Below are positions 23,311 through 36,830 of a DNA stretch of 64,000 bases, one piece after another. The DNA is from Blasia pusilla. Taxonomy: Eukaryota > Marchantiophyta > Marchantiopsida > Blasiales. The translations under genes were made by a program, and so were the position numbers. The DNA is taken from positions 48,360,001 through 48,424,000 of the forward strand of contig CM114271.1 in the NCBI GenBank assembly GCA_050084515.1, read 5' to 3'. The stretch's first letter is position 1. The number at the start of each line of letters is the position of its first letter. The notes under the pieces are model-generated. The model was not told the origin of the DNA, did not search any database, and saw only the letters and a program-made list of their open reading frames with translations.

Positions 23311-23904
23311 AATGCCATCTACATCCAGAATCTCCATGTGTTCCTGAGGTGTGCAGCGATCACGTAAATTGGCATGACATTCGCTCAATATAAACAAATA
23401 TCATATTTAATTTAAAGAATGTTAGATCCATGAGGCAAGGTCCGAGTACCTTCCCATACAATCTATGATTTGAAGCTTTAATAAGATCAGCAAGTCAAGA
23501 ATCGATCGGCCTCCCTTGTCCTCCCTCAAAAAGTCCTGTTGGTAAATTAAAATAACAGCACACTCTCTATTGAACTCCAGGCCCCGCAAGCAATCAGCCA
23601 CTCCCATCCACCTCTACATTACTGGCGCGCCTGGTCGAAAACAATGTGAATGTCTGCAAGCACCTTACGTAGGGGTCAAGTACATAAAAGTACATTGCGA
23701 ATCAATCGATTTTCACGTTCTACCCTCTGTGCTCGATGTGGCACTGTATCTATTCTGGTACTACTAATTGAGTTCCTGGAGCTACAAAAAGCCTGATTAG
23801 AGGTAGATCGTTCCAAACCCCCGAAAAAAAATGAATCAAGAGAGAGAAGAGAGTTTAAGATCTTCAGCTTCCCTAACAATGCACATCCGGAGAGACTCTT
23901 TCAG

Positions 23905-24420
23905 TTGTGCCTGTCGTCGCCTTGCGACCCTAGACTGTAGACTGGGATGGGTGTAGAGAGAGGAAGAAGGTACCATTTGAGAGGAGGGAGACACTCTCAC
24001 ATAGTGCGAGTGCTGACCATACAAAGTGGAGAGAGAATATTTCTTCACATCCCATGGCAATGTGGTAGTACTCTCATAGTGTGAGTGCTCACCATACAAA
24101 GTGGAGACAGAGAGAGTGTGTGTACTCATTAAGTAGTGCCTGTCCTGGTTTGGACGGTGCAGAGACTCGCAGAGTGTGTACTTATTAAGTAGTGCATGTC
24201 GTAGCCTTGCGACCATGAGAGAAAATGTCCTCATTACGGCCCTTGCATACACTCCCAGTTTTTTTTTCTCATCATCTAGCCTATCCACGTGTCTTTCACA
24301 CGAAATCAATAACTAATGCCCGCTCTCACAGGACCACACACTGGTTAAGTAGTGCCTAATGCCCCCTCTCATAGGACCACACACTGGTTAAGTAGTGCCT
24401 GTCGTAGCCTGAGAGAATCT
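23905..24420 (-). repeat. Copies of a LINE-tail-like repeat
   Basis: Tracts such as gagtgctgaccatacaaagt, gtaccatttgagaggaggga, gatgggtgtagagagagg and acttaatgagtact (in reverse) match, as reverse complement, the stretch 51,205-51,366 that follows the LINE at 47.2-51.1 kb. Here pieces occur two or three times in short order (24,000-24,040, 24,085-24,135 and 24,330-24,420). Confidence 0.65.
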
Positions 24421-24947
24421 TGCTCAAGATCCCATGGCAATGTAGTAGTACTCTAATGTGGTAGTACTCTGGGAAACATAACACCCAGAGGATTCATTCC
24501 TTCTGCAGGGAACCGCTCGCTCGAGTCCTCAATCGGGAGCTGCCGTAATTAAAGAGCCAAATCAGTGAGTGCCCACCAGAGCTAATTAATCTAAGCTTCG
24601 TGGTGAGAATCTCACTAGACTTACGGCCACCTTGAAATGATTCCGATAAACGACCAAAAACTTCCAATTAAGCTAGCAGCGGTCCTCCGATAAAAAACTC
24701 TATTCTACACTAGGCCGGAGTAGGCTGCACTTGCATTGCGTCCGCGGCAGGCGGGGGTGGGGGAGGGAGGTCGAAGGATAGAGTTATGGTTGAGATTGCA
24801 TACAAAATTCTTCGATAACACCCATTGCACCTATGCTGTATCCATGAATTTAGGGAGCATTAGAGCCAGTGGTTCTAAATCATCTATGGCATTTCATGAT
24901 TGATCAATCACTTCAAACAGTTCCGTGTACATCTCCTCCGATCGAGC
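24310..24947. other. GH3 3' flank
   Basis: No coding signal. It contains the tail of the repeat above, a G-rich run (about 24,748-24,770) and AT-rich sequence next to the GH3 stop codon. I could not pick a convincing polyadenylation signal. Confidence 0.4.
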
Positions 24948-27863
24948 TCAGAAAGTAGGCAGTGGCGTATTGGCAATTTGAGAGGCTTCAGGAGGCGGAA
25001 AAGACGGAGTGCGAATCTTGTATGGAGGTTTGCTGATAGTGGAATGTCGTTGGTAGACACCGTCTTCTAAAATCTCAAGTTGGGAATCACCCTTGACACT
25101 TCGGGGGGTCTTGTATTGAGCAAGAGAGGTGCCTTGGCTGAAGGCGTAGTTCGCGAGCTTGTCGAACGTGCCTATTCGGAGAATCCGCAGTTGCAGAGGT
25201 CCTATGAAATCTCTACTCCGGTCCCTTTTATAGATCTCGCTGAGAGTGGCCTCCAGAATGGTGCAGCATTTCTCCAGCTCGTCATCAGGCAGACACTCCG
25301 GTTCCGAGTTGGAATCCGATGCCGACAGTTCCCAGAAGACCACATAGCATCCCGGCGTTTTCGAAAAATCTACAGTACTCGTGTACTCCAGGAGCCTCGA
25401 GCCCGTGCTCGCCTCAAGCGCGTTGGCAGCTTTGGTCACGCTCGTGTGCAGGTCCTTCTCGTCCGTTTTGTCTGTGTCCACCGAGAGGACAACCCTTTTT
25501 CGCTGCATGAACTGGAAGCATGGGGTCGCATTGTGGGATCCCACCACTTTCAGAACGTCCCCCATCCGATATCGATACAATCCTGTACACGAACGCAGCG
25601 CAGGTCAGCTCTACAAAATCTGGGAAATCCGTGATCCGCTCCAAACTCGGGAGGCAGAGCTTCAATTCAAGGAATTCTCTAGAATCATCCAAGTTATGCT
25701 GTAGAGCAGGATGCGCACAGAGAATGAATGAAGTGAGTTATTAGAGAGAGAAATGATTTAAGAGTATGGGACCCCCCGTAGCTGTTCGCGTTTGTTAGAA
25801 GTTCTCCATAAGCCTAGATTTTCTCCAAGTTCTCAGCCCGCGATCATCCTCAAATCAACCCAGTTCCGCTCACAGTGCGTGACCCCCTTGATGAGAGGAT
25901 TTGAAAAACTTCATGGAGAAAGAGCCAACATCGAAACAATGAACCAGTACATGGGTTGGAGGAAATCTGAAACGGAGCGAGAGAGAAAAGGAATATACCG
26001 GAGACAGTGGTGACGAGGAGCTCGTACTCTTGGCCCAGCTGGAGTCTCGAAAGGGTTAAGGCCTCGTCCTCCTTCGACTCTTCTGTTTGGTCCACCGGAA
26101 TGAACTCGTAAAACGCCACGGTCGGAAGCAGAGTGTAGGCAATTTTTTCTGGGGGACAGATTGGATTCAAGTTGAGCCCAAAGTAACCCTCCGTGGCCCC
26201 ATACAGCTGAGTGCAAATTACGCGCGTGTTGTCGCTGTAGTACGCGAGCATCGGCAAATACGCTTCCATCGAGCCTGTGCACACGGTGTCCAGCAGCTTC
26301 ATGTTCGGCCATAGCCTCTTCAGGATCCCTTCGCTCGTCTTCGAGCACTCGGCTTGGACGACCTCTGCGAGTTCGGGATCGGCCCGGAGCAGGGGCAGCA
26401 CGCTGGATCGCACCCACGGAGTCTGAACTTGCCTCTCGCTCAGCGTGCCGTTCCTAATGTCGTCGCATAACTCCCGCCACTGGACCTCAAGCTTGCGAAT
26501 TGCGCGCACCATCACGGCCGGGAAAATGGAGCCCATGCGCACCACCTCAGTGCGCTGCAGCAGTCCGCACAGCAGGTGACAGTACATAGCCTCCTCGGGA
26601 TCCCGAGCCTCAATGACCTCGTCGGGGCTCGTGAGCCTATACGTCGGATCGAAAGGCCTTTCCTTGAAATCCTTACTTCTAATGAAGCTGGTGACAGCCG
26701 TCTGCTGCACATGCCCGCTCGCTGTCACGATTGTTGGAGATACGAAGTAAAAGAAAAGAGCCTTCGACTTCTCCAGACCCGGAAACTGTCTGCATTTCAT
26801 CCCATCCCATCCCATCCGTCCATAGACTTCTTAGAACCATCAACGGAATTTCTACTCGGTCGTACATATTAAAAATTCGCCTGAGAAGACTGGAAGACTC
26901 CCTCAGTCATTACTAGCGATTCCTCGGGACTGTCAGCTCATTGGCACATTGTGGGAGACCTACATGTGCGGTATCCGTTGTTTTCTACGCCATAGCTCGG
27001 TCAGAAAGGAAGCTGCAACAAAGGTCGCAAGACAGAGGATTAAGAAAAATGCCAGACGGGGAGAAAACTTACCGGTTGAGAACTGGGCGCATGAGGCTCC
27101 ATATCAGTCCTCTCAACCTCAAATCCTGCTCCGTGATGGGAAATAGCTTGCATTCGCCATTAGTAGTGCCGGAACTGTCAGCACAACCCAAAACACGACG
27201 AAACTTTACGTCCGGAGAATCGCACAACAGTCCCATCTTCTCTCATGCATGCTCTCTACTAAGACTCCTCTTGCCAATAATCGATCTCATTCTCTTCACG
27301 AACTAAAGAGAGGGTAACTGGTGACAAACGCTCGCCAAGAGCAGAGAAGGGCATGGCGTGCACCTGGACATAATTTCTTCGATAGGATCTGCACACAGGA
27401 TAGGGGAAGTCTCTCCTTTCATGATGCGGAGAATGGCCGGGCGAATTTCGTCGTAGTCGCTTATGGGCACGCGCTCTCGAAACAAGTCGATATCCGTGGA
27501 GCCATTCAACCCGTACTGCTGCAAGTATTCTGTGTGTGCGTGTTTCTCCAGAATCCCCCGCAGCAATGCGTCCTGCTCGTACTGTGGGTTCTTAGTCACA
27601 TGTTCCAAATACTCATTAAACTTAGCTTCTCTGTCTCGCCATTCCTTGTATTCCGCGGGCTCATCGTCTTCCACAGTTCCTTCTGCCAGCTTCTTCCCCT
27701 CCTGAGAAAGAGAAAGATCTGCTCCACTTGTACTCTCCTCCAACTTCCCAACTCCTCCTTCCTTCTTGAATTTCTGCTCGTGGCACTTCGTGTTCATTTC
27801 CTGATCCATCACTGCCATCTGTTCTTCAACGATTTCCCAGAGAACTCCGAGGAGCACTTCCAC
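24948..27863 (-). CDS. GH3: GH3 family acyl-acid-amido synthetase (4 exons)
   Basis: GH3 enzymes adenylate jasmonate, IAA or related acids and join them to amino acids, tuning hormone levels. Splicing was inferred from GT/AG borders and frame: exon 1 27863-27364, exon 2 27174-27073, exon 3 26789-25999, exon 4 25582-24948. The sum is 2,028 nt, an open 675-residue protein. Exon 1 joins exon 2 exactly at the ATP-binding motif SSGTTNGECKLFP (from about residue 166). Further marks are FKERPFDP, the adenylation motif YGATEGYFG (about 397-405), YELLVTT, and RYRMGDVLKVVG (468-479) at the hinge to the C-terminal cap, then LSVDTDKTDE. Donors gtgcac, gtaagt and gtatat and acceptors ending cag are good except the first donor. 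The protein is longer than the usual 570-610 residues because of about 70 charged N-terminal residues. No frame disruption. Substrate cannot be told from sequence by eye. Confidence 0.93.
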
Positions 27864-28700
27864 CCGATTATCGTGTTATGCTACACGAACGCAAACTGCT
27901 CTCTCCCCTCTTTCGTCTCTCTCGATGCCCGTCGTCCTGCCAGGGAGACTCCAACTCTGTTCCTGATGTCAATTGTTTGATTGGTCTTTTATCACTCCTT
28001 ACCAGTTTTCGGACCTTGCCGGCCCAATTCTCATCCTGCTGCGGAAGGTAGCTTCAAACCGCGGCAGCCCAAATGTACAAGCTGCATCGGCACCGGCACC
28101 GTTCATAAATCCACGCGCGGGGACCGGGGATCCCTTCTAGTGTCGCCAGGGCGGACCGGCGACCCCTTCTAGTGTCGGCAGGTGTCATCTATCCATCGGG
28201 GCCCGAATGTCCGTCATAAGGGTTGGGCGTTCTTCTTAACAATAGCCCATTTACTTTTGAGATAATTGTCAATCGAGATCGGGTTTTATTTAGTTTCCCG
28301 GCTCAAAATTAAATTTCCTGAGAATTCTCTTCAAAAACAGGCGAAACTTTCCACATTCCTGGCTTACTTTCGTTGCTCCGGGAAATTGTCAGGCTAAGAT
28401 AACTAGGGGAACGCTGGTCCGTCACCAGGACTAGGAACCGAGAAATGGAGTTATGAGTTGGGAGCAGAGGATGCGGAGCAGGCCAAGGTTCACGTCACTA
28501 CCGTGTGTCCCAGACTCCCAGTCCGGTCCCAGAGTCCCAGCCGCCTCGCCCTACGGTACGGTAGTCTCTATGCTATGGTCGTGGACTCGTGGCAGTGTCT
28601 GTCGGCTCACATGCGGCACGTGACCCACGTGCGTTTCAATCCTCCCTGCCGCCGCCATCGCTCTTGTCCACTTCTTCCTTTCCGTCCTACGAGTGCCTAG
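27864..28700 (-). promoter_or_regulatory. GH3 upstream region with candidate ARF sites
   Basis: GC-rich DNA upstream of the GH3 start. TGTCGG, the high-affinity auxin-response-factor core, occurs at 28173-28178 and 28600-28605 (plus strand). A TGATAAAAG-like TATA candidate on the minus strand lies near 27,985-27,997. An imperfect tandem repeat (ggaccgg, cgacccc/gatccc, ttctagtgtcg) spans about 28,118-28,178. TGTCTC was not seen. These hexamers are common by chance, so this is weak. Confidence 0.25.
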
Positions 28701-29380
28701 AACCGGCCTTCTTTGTAACGCCAGCCGGTAGAATTTAAGACTTTCTGATCAGACAATCAAAAGTTCGGGAAAATCCCGACCCGAAAATTTTCTTCGTAAA
28801 AATGAAAAAACCCGCCATATGTGGGAACTCCTCATCAGACCCCAATGTATATCACCCCATCGACAGTCGGGGAAAAACCGACGCGCTCGGAAAATCTATG
28901 CGCCTCCCGTTGCCGTCCCCGACGACGAATCTCTGCATCAGCTCGGGAAATAATTAAGACTTTCCATGGCCCTAAAACATGTAAGTACTAATAGGACCTC
29001 TAAAATACCCGTGTCATGTACGGATTCCAATTAAGGGGAATTTAAACACATGTATAAAAAATTATTAAAAAATGACATCCTTATATTTTAAACTTCAGAT
29101 TAGTTTAAAATATAGAAGGGGGGGCTTACTTATGTTGGGTAGTTATTTTTTCACAATAAGTGAAGCCTATGGGGAACTAGTCATCCTAATTATCCTTCTT
29201 CCTTTTCTGGTCGTGTTGTGGCCTTCAGGTTTTGATTCTTTGAGTCCCCCTCTTTTGTACTTCCGATGGGTTTTCCATCACTCGTTTTTATCGAAGTGCA
29301 TCTTTCTTTTTACTAATTATGCTCTTGAAGGAAAAAGTTGAAAAACTATCTAATTACAAGAGAAACTCGGGGCATTTTTC
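28700..29380. other. Non-coding spacer
   Basis: AT-rich, no recognisable gene. A 90-codon open frame at 29,072-29,341 is hydrophobic and low in complexity and is probably chance. Confidence 0.4.
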
Positions 29381-29384
29381 GGGT

Positions 29385-29600
29385 TTTGAGTGTTTAGGTT
29401 TAAAATTTGGGGTTTATGGTTTAGACTTAGTGTTTAGGGTTTATGACTTTGACTTAGGCTTATGATTTAGGGTTTTTGGCATAGACTTAGGGTTTAGGAT
29501 ATATGACTTAGGGCCCAAGGTTTATGACTTTAGGGTATTGAGTGTTTAGACTTAGGATTTAGGGTTTAGGGTGTATGGTTTGAGTTTTAGGACTTACCCG
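29385..29600. repeat. Degenerate telomere-like TTTAGGG repeats
   Basis: About 215 bp made of gggtttagg, ggtttatgg, gtttagggttta, gacttagg and similar 6-8 bp variants of TTTAGGG, G-rich strand on plus. The array is too degenerate to be a functional telomere; it is an interstitial remnant. Confidence 0.75.
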
Positions 29601-30230
29601 TAATGTAGTTATTCTAGGTTGAATATTGAAAATTGGGCATATTGTTCAATATTTATAATGGCCAACGAATTAATAGGATTATATATTGTAAGGTTGTATA
29701 ATGATTTGGGATTAACATAGATTCAAAGAATGAAAGCTTCAACACAACTATTTATTCCATAATCTCATACTATATCTAAATTTATAATTATTTGAATAAA
29801 AATATATATAAATTCTCCTAGAAATTTCATGTGGTCCATGGCATTAATTATACCAAGAAAATGGTACTTATATTGAATTTCAAGTATAACTATAATGTCA
29901 CTAAGTTGAACGCACTTTATATGATAAAGGTCATGAACCTTAACAACATTATATTAAATTGTAATCAAGGTTGAGTAATGGTGTTCCTGTCAATAAACTC
30001 AATCTTCTCGTACTTAGTTAGCGCCAAAGGTTATTCTAGACTTTACAAAATTAGCCACATTAGTGGGGATACTCACTAGTCTTTCCTCCACTGCATATGT
30101 TGAATTAGCAAAAGATGCTATAACTGAGTCAGGTGGATACAACATTGGTTTTTCACTAACATTCTTCTCTCATTTCTTTACATCCCAATGTAAAAAAATG
30201 GAAGAACTACCTACTCTATGTACATCTAGG
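29600..30230. other. AT-rich spacer
   Basis: Very AT-rich, no gene. At 30,063-30,160 a short frame (TSLSSTAYVELAKDAITESG) faintly resembles a copia RNase H segment but is too short to call. Confidence 0.4.
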
Positions 30231-30375
30231 ACACATCCATTATCCCTGAGGAACCCTAGTGAGATGTGGCGTCAAACATGCCATATGCCATCATCTCAAA
30301 CATCCATCATAGACTAGCATAGTGGCTGCACCACGGGCGGAACCACACAACATACACCGCAAGCCTGCAGGAACT
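30231..30375 (-). pseudogene. Copy B PHD finger, third Cys lost
   Basis: Reads LRCMLCGSARGAATMLVYDG, CLR, a TGA stop, WHMACLTP, a TAA stop, then WMCPRCT and the final stop. All zinc ligands of the C4HC3 pattern are present except the third Cys, which is Tyr (VYDGC). Confidence 0.75.
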
Positions 30376-32520
30376 ATTGCTAAGCTCGGATCAACTGTAC
30401 CGTCAATTTTTTTGAAGATGACATGGCGCACAGTTACGCACATGGTCCTTCCAAACCATACCATGGCATCCCTCCAATATGAGAACACTGGATGGCAAAA
30501 CCTCACGCACTCTCAAGATGGTGCGCCCTGCAGTCTCATCCAAGTTCGTGGGTGCCGTCTGCTGCAAGTACACATAGTCTCCCTAATGAAACCTCCAGAT
30601 AATAGGTCGATAACCACCTCCCTGAATAGTCGCATACCTCAACATATCCCGAAGATGCGCAATTTCCAAGTTCTCAAAGGCCATGGGCATCACTCTCCAA
30701 AACAACTCAGCCCTCTGAGAATATGTTTGCATCCATACATCACGGTCATCAAGGCTCAACACCTCACCAACATCTCGACGAATGGCCGCAGGTAAATCTG
30801 GCTCTCGGCCATGAAGCAACAAGTACGGTGAGAAAGACGCTAAGGATGCCTCCCTGCTAAATCTGTATCCCATCGCCAACCACGGCAACCGAAGGTTCCA
30901 ATCTCCTAGGTGACCTCTTTGCAAGCCATACTTGCGCAGTCCTCTCTTCACCGTCTACACAACTCGCTCCGCTAGTCCATCCGGCTCAGGATGATCTCGC
31001 AAAGTAGTGCAGTGGTCAATCAGTGCCTGATCACACAAGGCCTAAAATCTCCCGCGGAACTCTGTACTTGGTCTGTCAACACCTCAGCCAGTGCGCTATA
31101 ATGACTCATTACTCGATCTAGGAAGGCATACGCTACTCCCTCACTCACTTTGTCAAGCAATGCAACCAACTCTATCCACTTTGAGAAGTTCTCGACCATC
31201 ACCAACACATAATGACTATGGCGCTCCGTCAAAGGAAAAGGTCTTGCAAAATCCAAACTCCATCTATAACCTAAACCCATCATCATAAGTGGATGCAACT
31301 GTGGAGTCGGAGCATTGAACAATGCTGGGACTCAATCACACACCATGCATCTGGCAATAAACTGTTGAACGTCAGTCAGCATGCCTCGCCACCAATACTG
31401 AATCTGGAGCAAGTTGTACATCCGCTTCACTCCAAAATTACCCAACTCCTCGTGGGCATGACGCACCAAACGTGCTCTCTGCAAAGGATGAGGCACTACA
31501 CGCACTCTACCATCCTCCCGCACTCGCAACCCATGTGTGCCCTCCCACCGGAACCGTCTGGCTCGCTGTAGGATCCGATCCCGCTCTCTAGTATCCACTC
31601 TGCTCGCAACGCTACCAATACGTAAGTACTCCAAGACCACTCCATCGTCGTGAATGTCTCGGCCACCTGACGTCTCCTTACCAGCCTCTAAATCTAAGGA
31701 CTCTCTATCAGACCTTGCCATCAAAGTCTGAGCAATTTGTCTCTCCATAGCCAACAAGCCCAAATAGGCTGACGCATGCCATCCTGGAACCAACTCCTCA
31801 TCACTCTTACCATGCCAAGGAGCTCCAATCGCATCTTGCTGACTCGGGCATGGGTTACGGTTCAAACCATCTACATCTTGGTTGAGCATCCTAGGTCTAT
31901 GCACCACTTGGAAGTCATACTCCTGCAACAAAAGAGCCCACCTCATAAGCTTACATGTATAGCTTGTCAGACTCCATCAACCACTTAAGTGGTTGATGAT
32001 CAGTAATGATGGTAAAGGGATTGCCGAAAAGATAACATCTCAAATGTGCCACAACCCACAGTGCAGCCAAACACTCACTCTCATAAGAGCCATACTTTGC
32101 CTCTGCAGCGTTGTTTGAGTGACTAGCGTAAGCCACCATGAACTCTCTACCATCATCGTCATGTTGGGTGAGCACTGCTCCAAGCCCCAATATGCTCCCA
32201 TTGGTATGCAACTGGAAAGGACACCCCCTGATCGGTCTCCTCAATATGGGCACGGACGTCAATCTGTCCTTGAGCATCTGAAATGCTCTCTCTTGCTCAT
32301 CCCCCCAGTGCCACTCCTGATCCACCTTGGTCAGCAAGGTTAGCGGCTTCGCAATCGAAGTGAAACCCTTAACGTACCGTCGATAGAAGCTCGCCAATCC
32401 CACGAATGCATGAACTCGACTCACATCTGTAGGGCGTGAAATGCGTGATATAGCCTCTACCTTTGTCTGTTGCACACCAAAGCCCCCTGGGTATATCGTA
32501 TGACCCAAGTACTCAATCTT
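30231..32520 (-). mobile_element. Copy B: 5'-truncated gypsy element (RT end to PHD)
   Basis: Minus strand. RT end and thumb (LGHTIYPGGFGVQQTKVEAI from 32,508; FYRRYVKGFTSIAKPL). RNase H (LGAVLTQHDDDGREFMVAYA, ECLAALWVVAHLRCYL). After a frameshift, the tether and integrase zinc domain (31,946-31,332: LLQEYDFQVVHRP, ERDRILQRARRF, HAHEELGNFGVKRMYNLLQ, RCMVCD). The core (31,322-31,020: GLGYRWSLDFARPFPLTERH, EVLTD). The C-terminal region (30,951-30,583). A PHD remnant. The element stops abruptly at 32,520, inside the RT just after the catalytic box, and abuts an EDM2-like gene piece. About five disablements are seen, fewer than in copies A and C. Confidence 0.88.
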
Positions 32521-32559
32521 ACATCACTTTGTCTCTTGACTATTTTCTTGCTAAAAACC

Positions 32560-33290
32560 ACCATCTTTCTCCAAAGCCCAACATGTCCAATCCACAAAAT
32601 ATGATCTTTGAGTGCAGTGCCTAGTGTAGGGTCAAGTTCATGGTCAAGGCAATAGATCATCAAACGTGTCTAATCATGTGGTGTGTGATGCCAAGCTACT
32701 CTCTCACTAGCATATCCACATTTTTGAATATCCTTAGGAAAACCAATATGCCATGTAGTTGGACATCTCAAACACTGAATGGCATCATGTGCCAAATGTT
32801 CATCAACATGCTCTTGCTTGCATGTCACTCATCTATGGAGTGGGCAAGATGTGGCATGATAGGGCAAGCATGCGTAACAGTAAAATCTCACGCAATATGG
32901 ACGAGGGCATTTCCTGATGATATTGGAATATATAGGATAGACATGGCGGCACTTGAGACATATTGCTCTCTCTGTTTCACACTCGGGACAATACCAACGA
33001 TCGTGCATTTTCTCTAGTGGAATAACTACAATAGGGCATGAACCAACTGTCTTGCCAACATCGTGAACAAAATGAAATGGGCGATGGCAAGGCCCATCAT
33101 AGATAACCAAATCTCCATGAAAATCACATATGGAAAAAATATATGGGCTACATTGTTTTAACTCTAAGTCTGAAAACCTAGAAATGAGAGGAACTTCTTC
33201 AAAAGAAGAGGATCCCTTCTCGTTACAAAACTTCATTGAGTGAGGGTTATTCATGCATTTTTGTTTCTTCCTAGGTATTGTGCATGCTGA
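32560..33290 (-). pseudogene. EDM2-like PHD/C5HCH gene fragment
   Basis: The minus strand carries an atypical PHD (ICDFHGDLVIYDGPCHRPFH, then DRWYCPECETERAICLKC), a second Cys/His block (KCPRPYCVRFYCYACLPYH, CPLH), then, after one stop at 32,829, CLRCPTTWHIGFP and, past a TAG, LMIYCLDHELDPTLGTAL, KDHI. The series CDGPCxRxFH, WxCPxC, CPxCGxFYxxxC, CxxCPxxxH, IYCxxHExDxxxGTxxxDHI is the signature of Arabidopsis EDM2 and relatives, nuclear PHD proteins that affect H3K9me2 and intronic heterochromatin. One Cys of the first finger is Tyr (IYDGPC). A candidate acceptor (ttcag at about 33,290) precedes it. It is interrupted and cut at 32,520 by copy B, so it is a gene fragment or pseudogene, or possibly an exon of a broken gene. 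Confidence 0.7.
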
Positions 33291-33638
33291 ATATAAAACA
33301 AACAACATGAAATAGTTATTGAGATGAATATTTTATCCAATAGATTAATAAGCATATATGGAATATTAGCCATAAAACTCATGAATGTCCTTTACGTGCT
33401 ATACCAATCTACTATTCATTAAAAAATTTATGTATGTACTACAAACATGTTCCTTGGATGTCAAGATTCTAGGGGAGAAAGTCTTGGGATAGGCTTGACT
33501 TGGGGGAGTGGAGCTGTGAGGATTCAGATGCGCTTTGATTTCATCACATCGACATGACCTCTCAAAGTGGATTTTGGATGGAAATCTCACTTCTCTCAAA
33601 ATCAACACTCGGGGAGCCTCGCATCCCCCATAGTTGTC

Positions 33639-33800
<162 letters not shown>

Positions 33801-34199
33801 TTATAGTTTTAGAGAAGCTATGAAACTAAAAAATTCTTTTTTACAAACAACCAAGAAACTTGCGTCTACTGTAGAGCGTGAGCTAAAGGGGAATTCAATT
33901 AAGTGACACTGACTGAGAGGAGGCAACACCAAACCAAATGCTACGGAAAGATGGTCTGAGCTTGAAATTTAGTGGGAAGTCCTACACTTAATTGTTATCC
34001 TTTCTACTTGAGACTCATGTTCTTGTGGCATTGGAAGCTGAGGCCACAAAATGGGAATGAGATAGGAACTGCGAGAATCCTTGAAAGGTGAAAGCTTCCA
34101 CTAAGATGGCGGCCCTGATAACCATGAGCCTTGCTCTCCCAATATCTTCTCGGCAATTTCGGCCATTGAAAACATAACTTTGCATGTGAATCTCAGCAA

Positions 34200-35980
<1,781 letters not shown>

Positions 35981-36064
<84 letters not shown>
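35981..36064. repeat. (AG)42 microsatellite
   Basis: Uninterrupted tract of 84 bp directly beyond the 3' end of a minus-strand LINE fragment. It may have grown from the LINE tail. Confidence 0.97.
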
Positions 36065-36068
<4 letters not shown>

Positions 36069-36169
36069 TGAATGAATAGATTTATTGTCCACGGGGACCC
36101 CACAGGGCCATGGGACTTAGTTTTGACACTTAACAACAAATTTGGAGAGAGAGCAAGCACCAGCGAGGG

Positions 36170-36830
36170 CCTAAGGGGTCTTCAGAGCCAGGTGAGTGTC
36201 CCTGGTCTTCACACAACTTTGCAAGAATTTTGCAATCTGAGTCTGATTCTGCCTAGTCATGAACAAGAGGACCCTGGGAGCTCGGTGAACAAAGAGATCC
36301 GGGAAGTCAAGCCTAATATGATCGTGAAAGGTGCAGTCGAAGAGGTAGTGATGTTCATCATCAACAAGCCCCGAGTTGCAAAATCTACATAACTCCCTCT
36401 TTTCTTCTGTGAGAATTTTCCTTTCTCAATCTTCAGGTCAGTAGAGCCACATCTGAATCTCGCTGGGGCCCCACACTTCAGATGCATAGAGTGTGGCTGG
36501 GATCACCAGAGCTTTGAAGAGATGGAGTTTCGTGGAATATGCCGAGTTCCATTCTTCTACAATTGGATTGTAGCAGTGTAGACCCTCAAGCCTGCATTGA
36601 TCTTGTTACGACTCCCATTAGCTCTCCATTGGTTGTTGGGTTTGAGTTGCACCCCCTGTATATGTACTCACCCACAATCTCAATGATCTCCCTTCTCATT
36701 CCCTGGTGAAGGTGAAAGTGTGTCGCTTGCGCCAGTAGGGGAGTGTGATCCAAAGATGATTATCTTCGTTTTCAGCAAGTTGACTTCCATGCCCGATTTG
36801 TTGCAGAAGCTTGAAAGTACATTCAGGTAA
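36170..36830 (-). pseudogene. LINE fragment: RT end and C-terminal zinc motif
   Basis: Minus strand reads SFCNKSGMEVNLLKTKIIIF (late RT palm, GMEVNxxKTKxxxF) and, after frameshifts, LFKALVIPATLYASEVWGP (thumb, typical xxIPxxLYxxExWG). ELCRFCNSGLVDDEHHYLF then DC follows, a CxxC...H...C motif common near LINE C-termini. The last block is open to a stop at about 36,176. The 5' side ends near 36,830, where a plus-strand LINE piece begins. Confidence 0.8.

Noticed and set aside
25080-25704. Plus-strand frames over the GH3 last exon
   Set aside because: Antisense shadows; the minus strand gives an intact GH3 with consistent splice sites.
26679-26916. cccatccc pentamer repeat at about 26,800-26,817
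   Set aside because: Short low-complexity tract inside the GH3 intron; no evidence of function.
29072-29341. 90-codon hydrophobic frame
   Set aside because: AT-rich, low-complexity composition and no motif.
30063-30317. Possible copia RNase H piece
   Set aside because: Only about 15 residues vaguely fit, with no flanking copia sequence.
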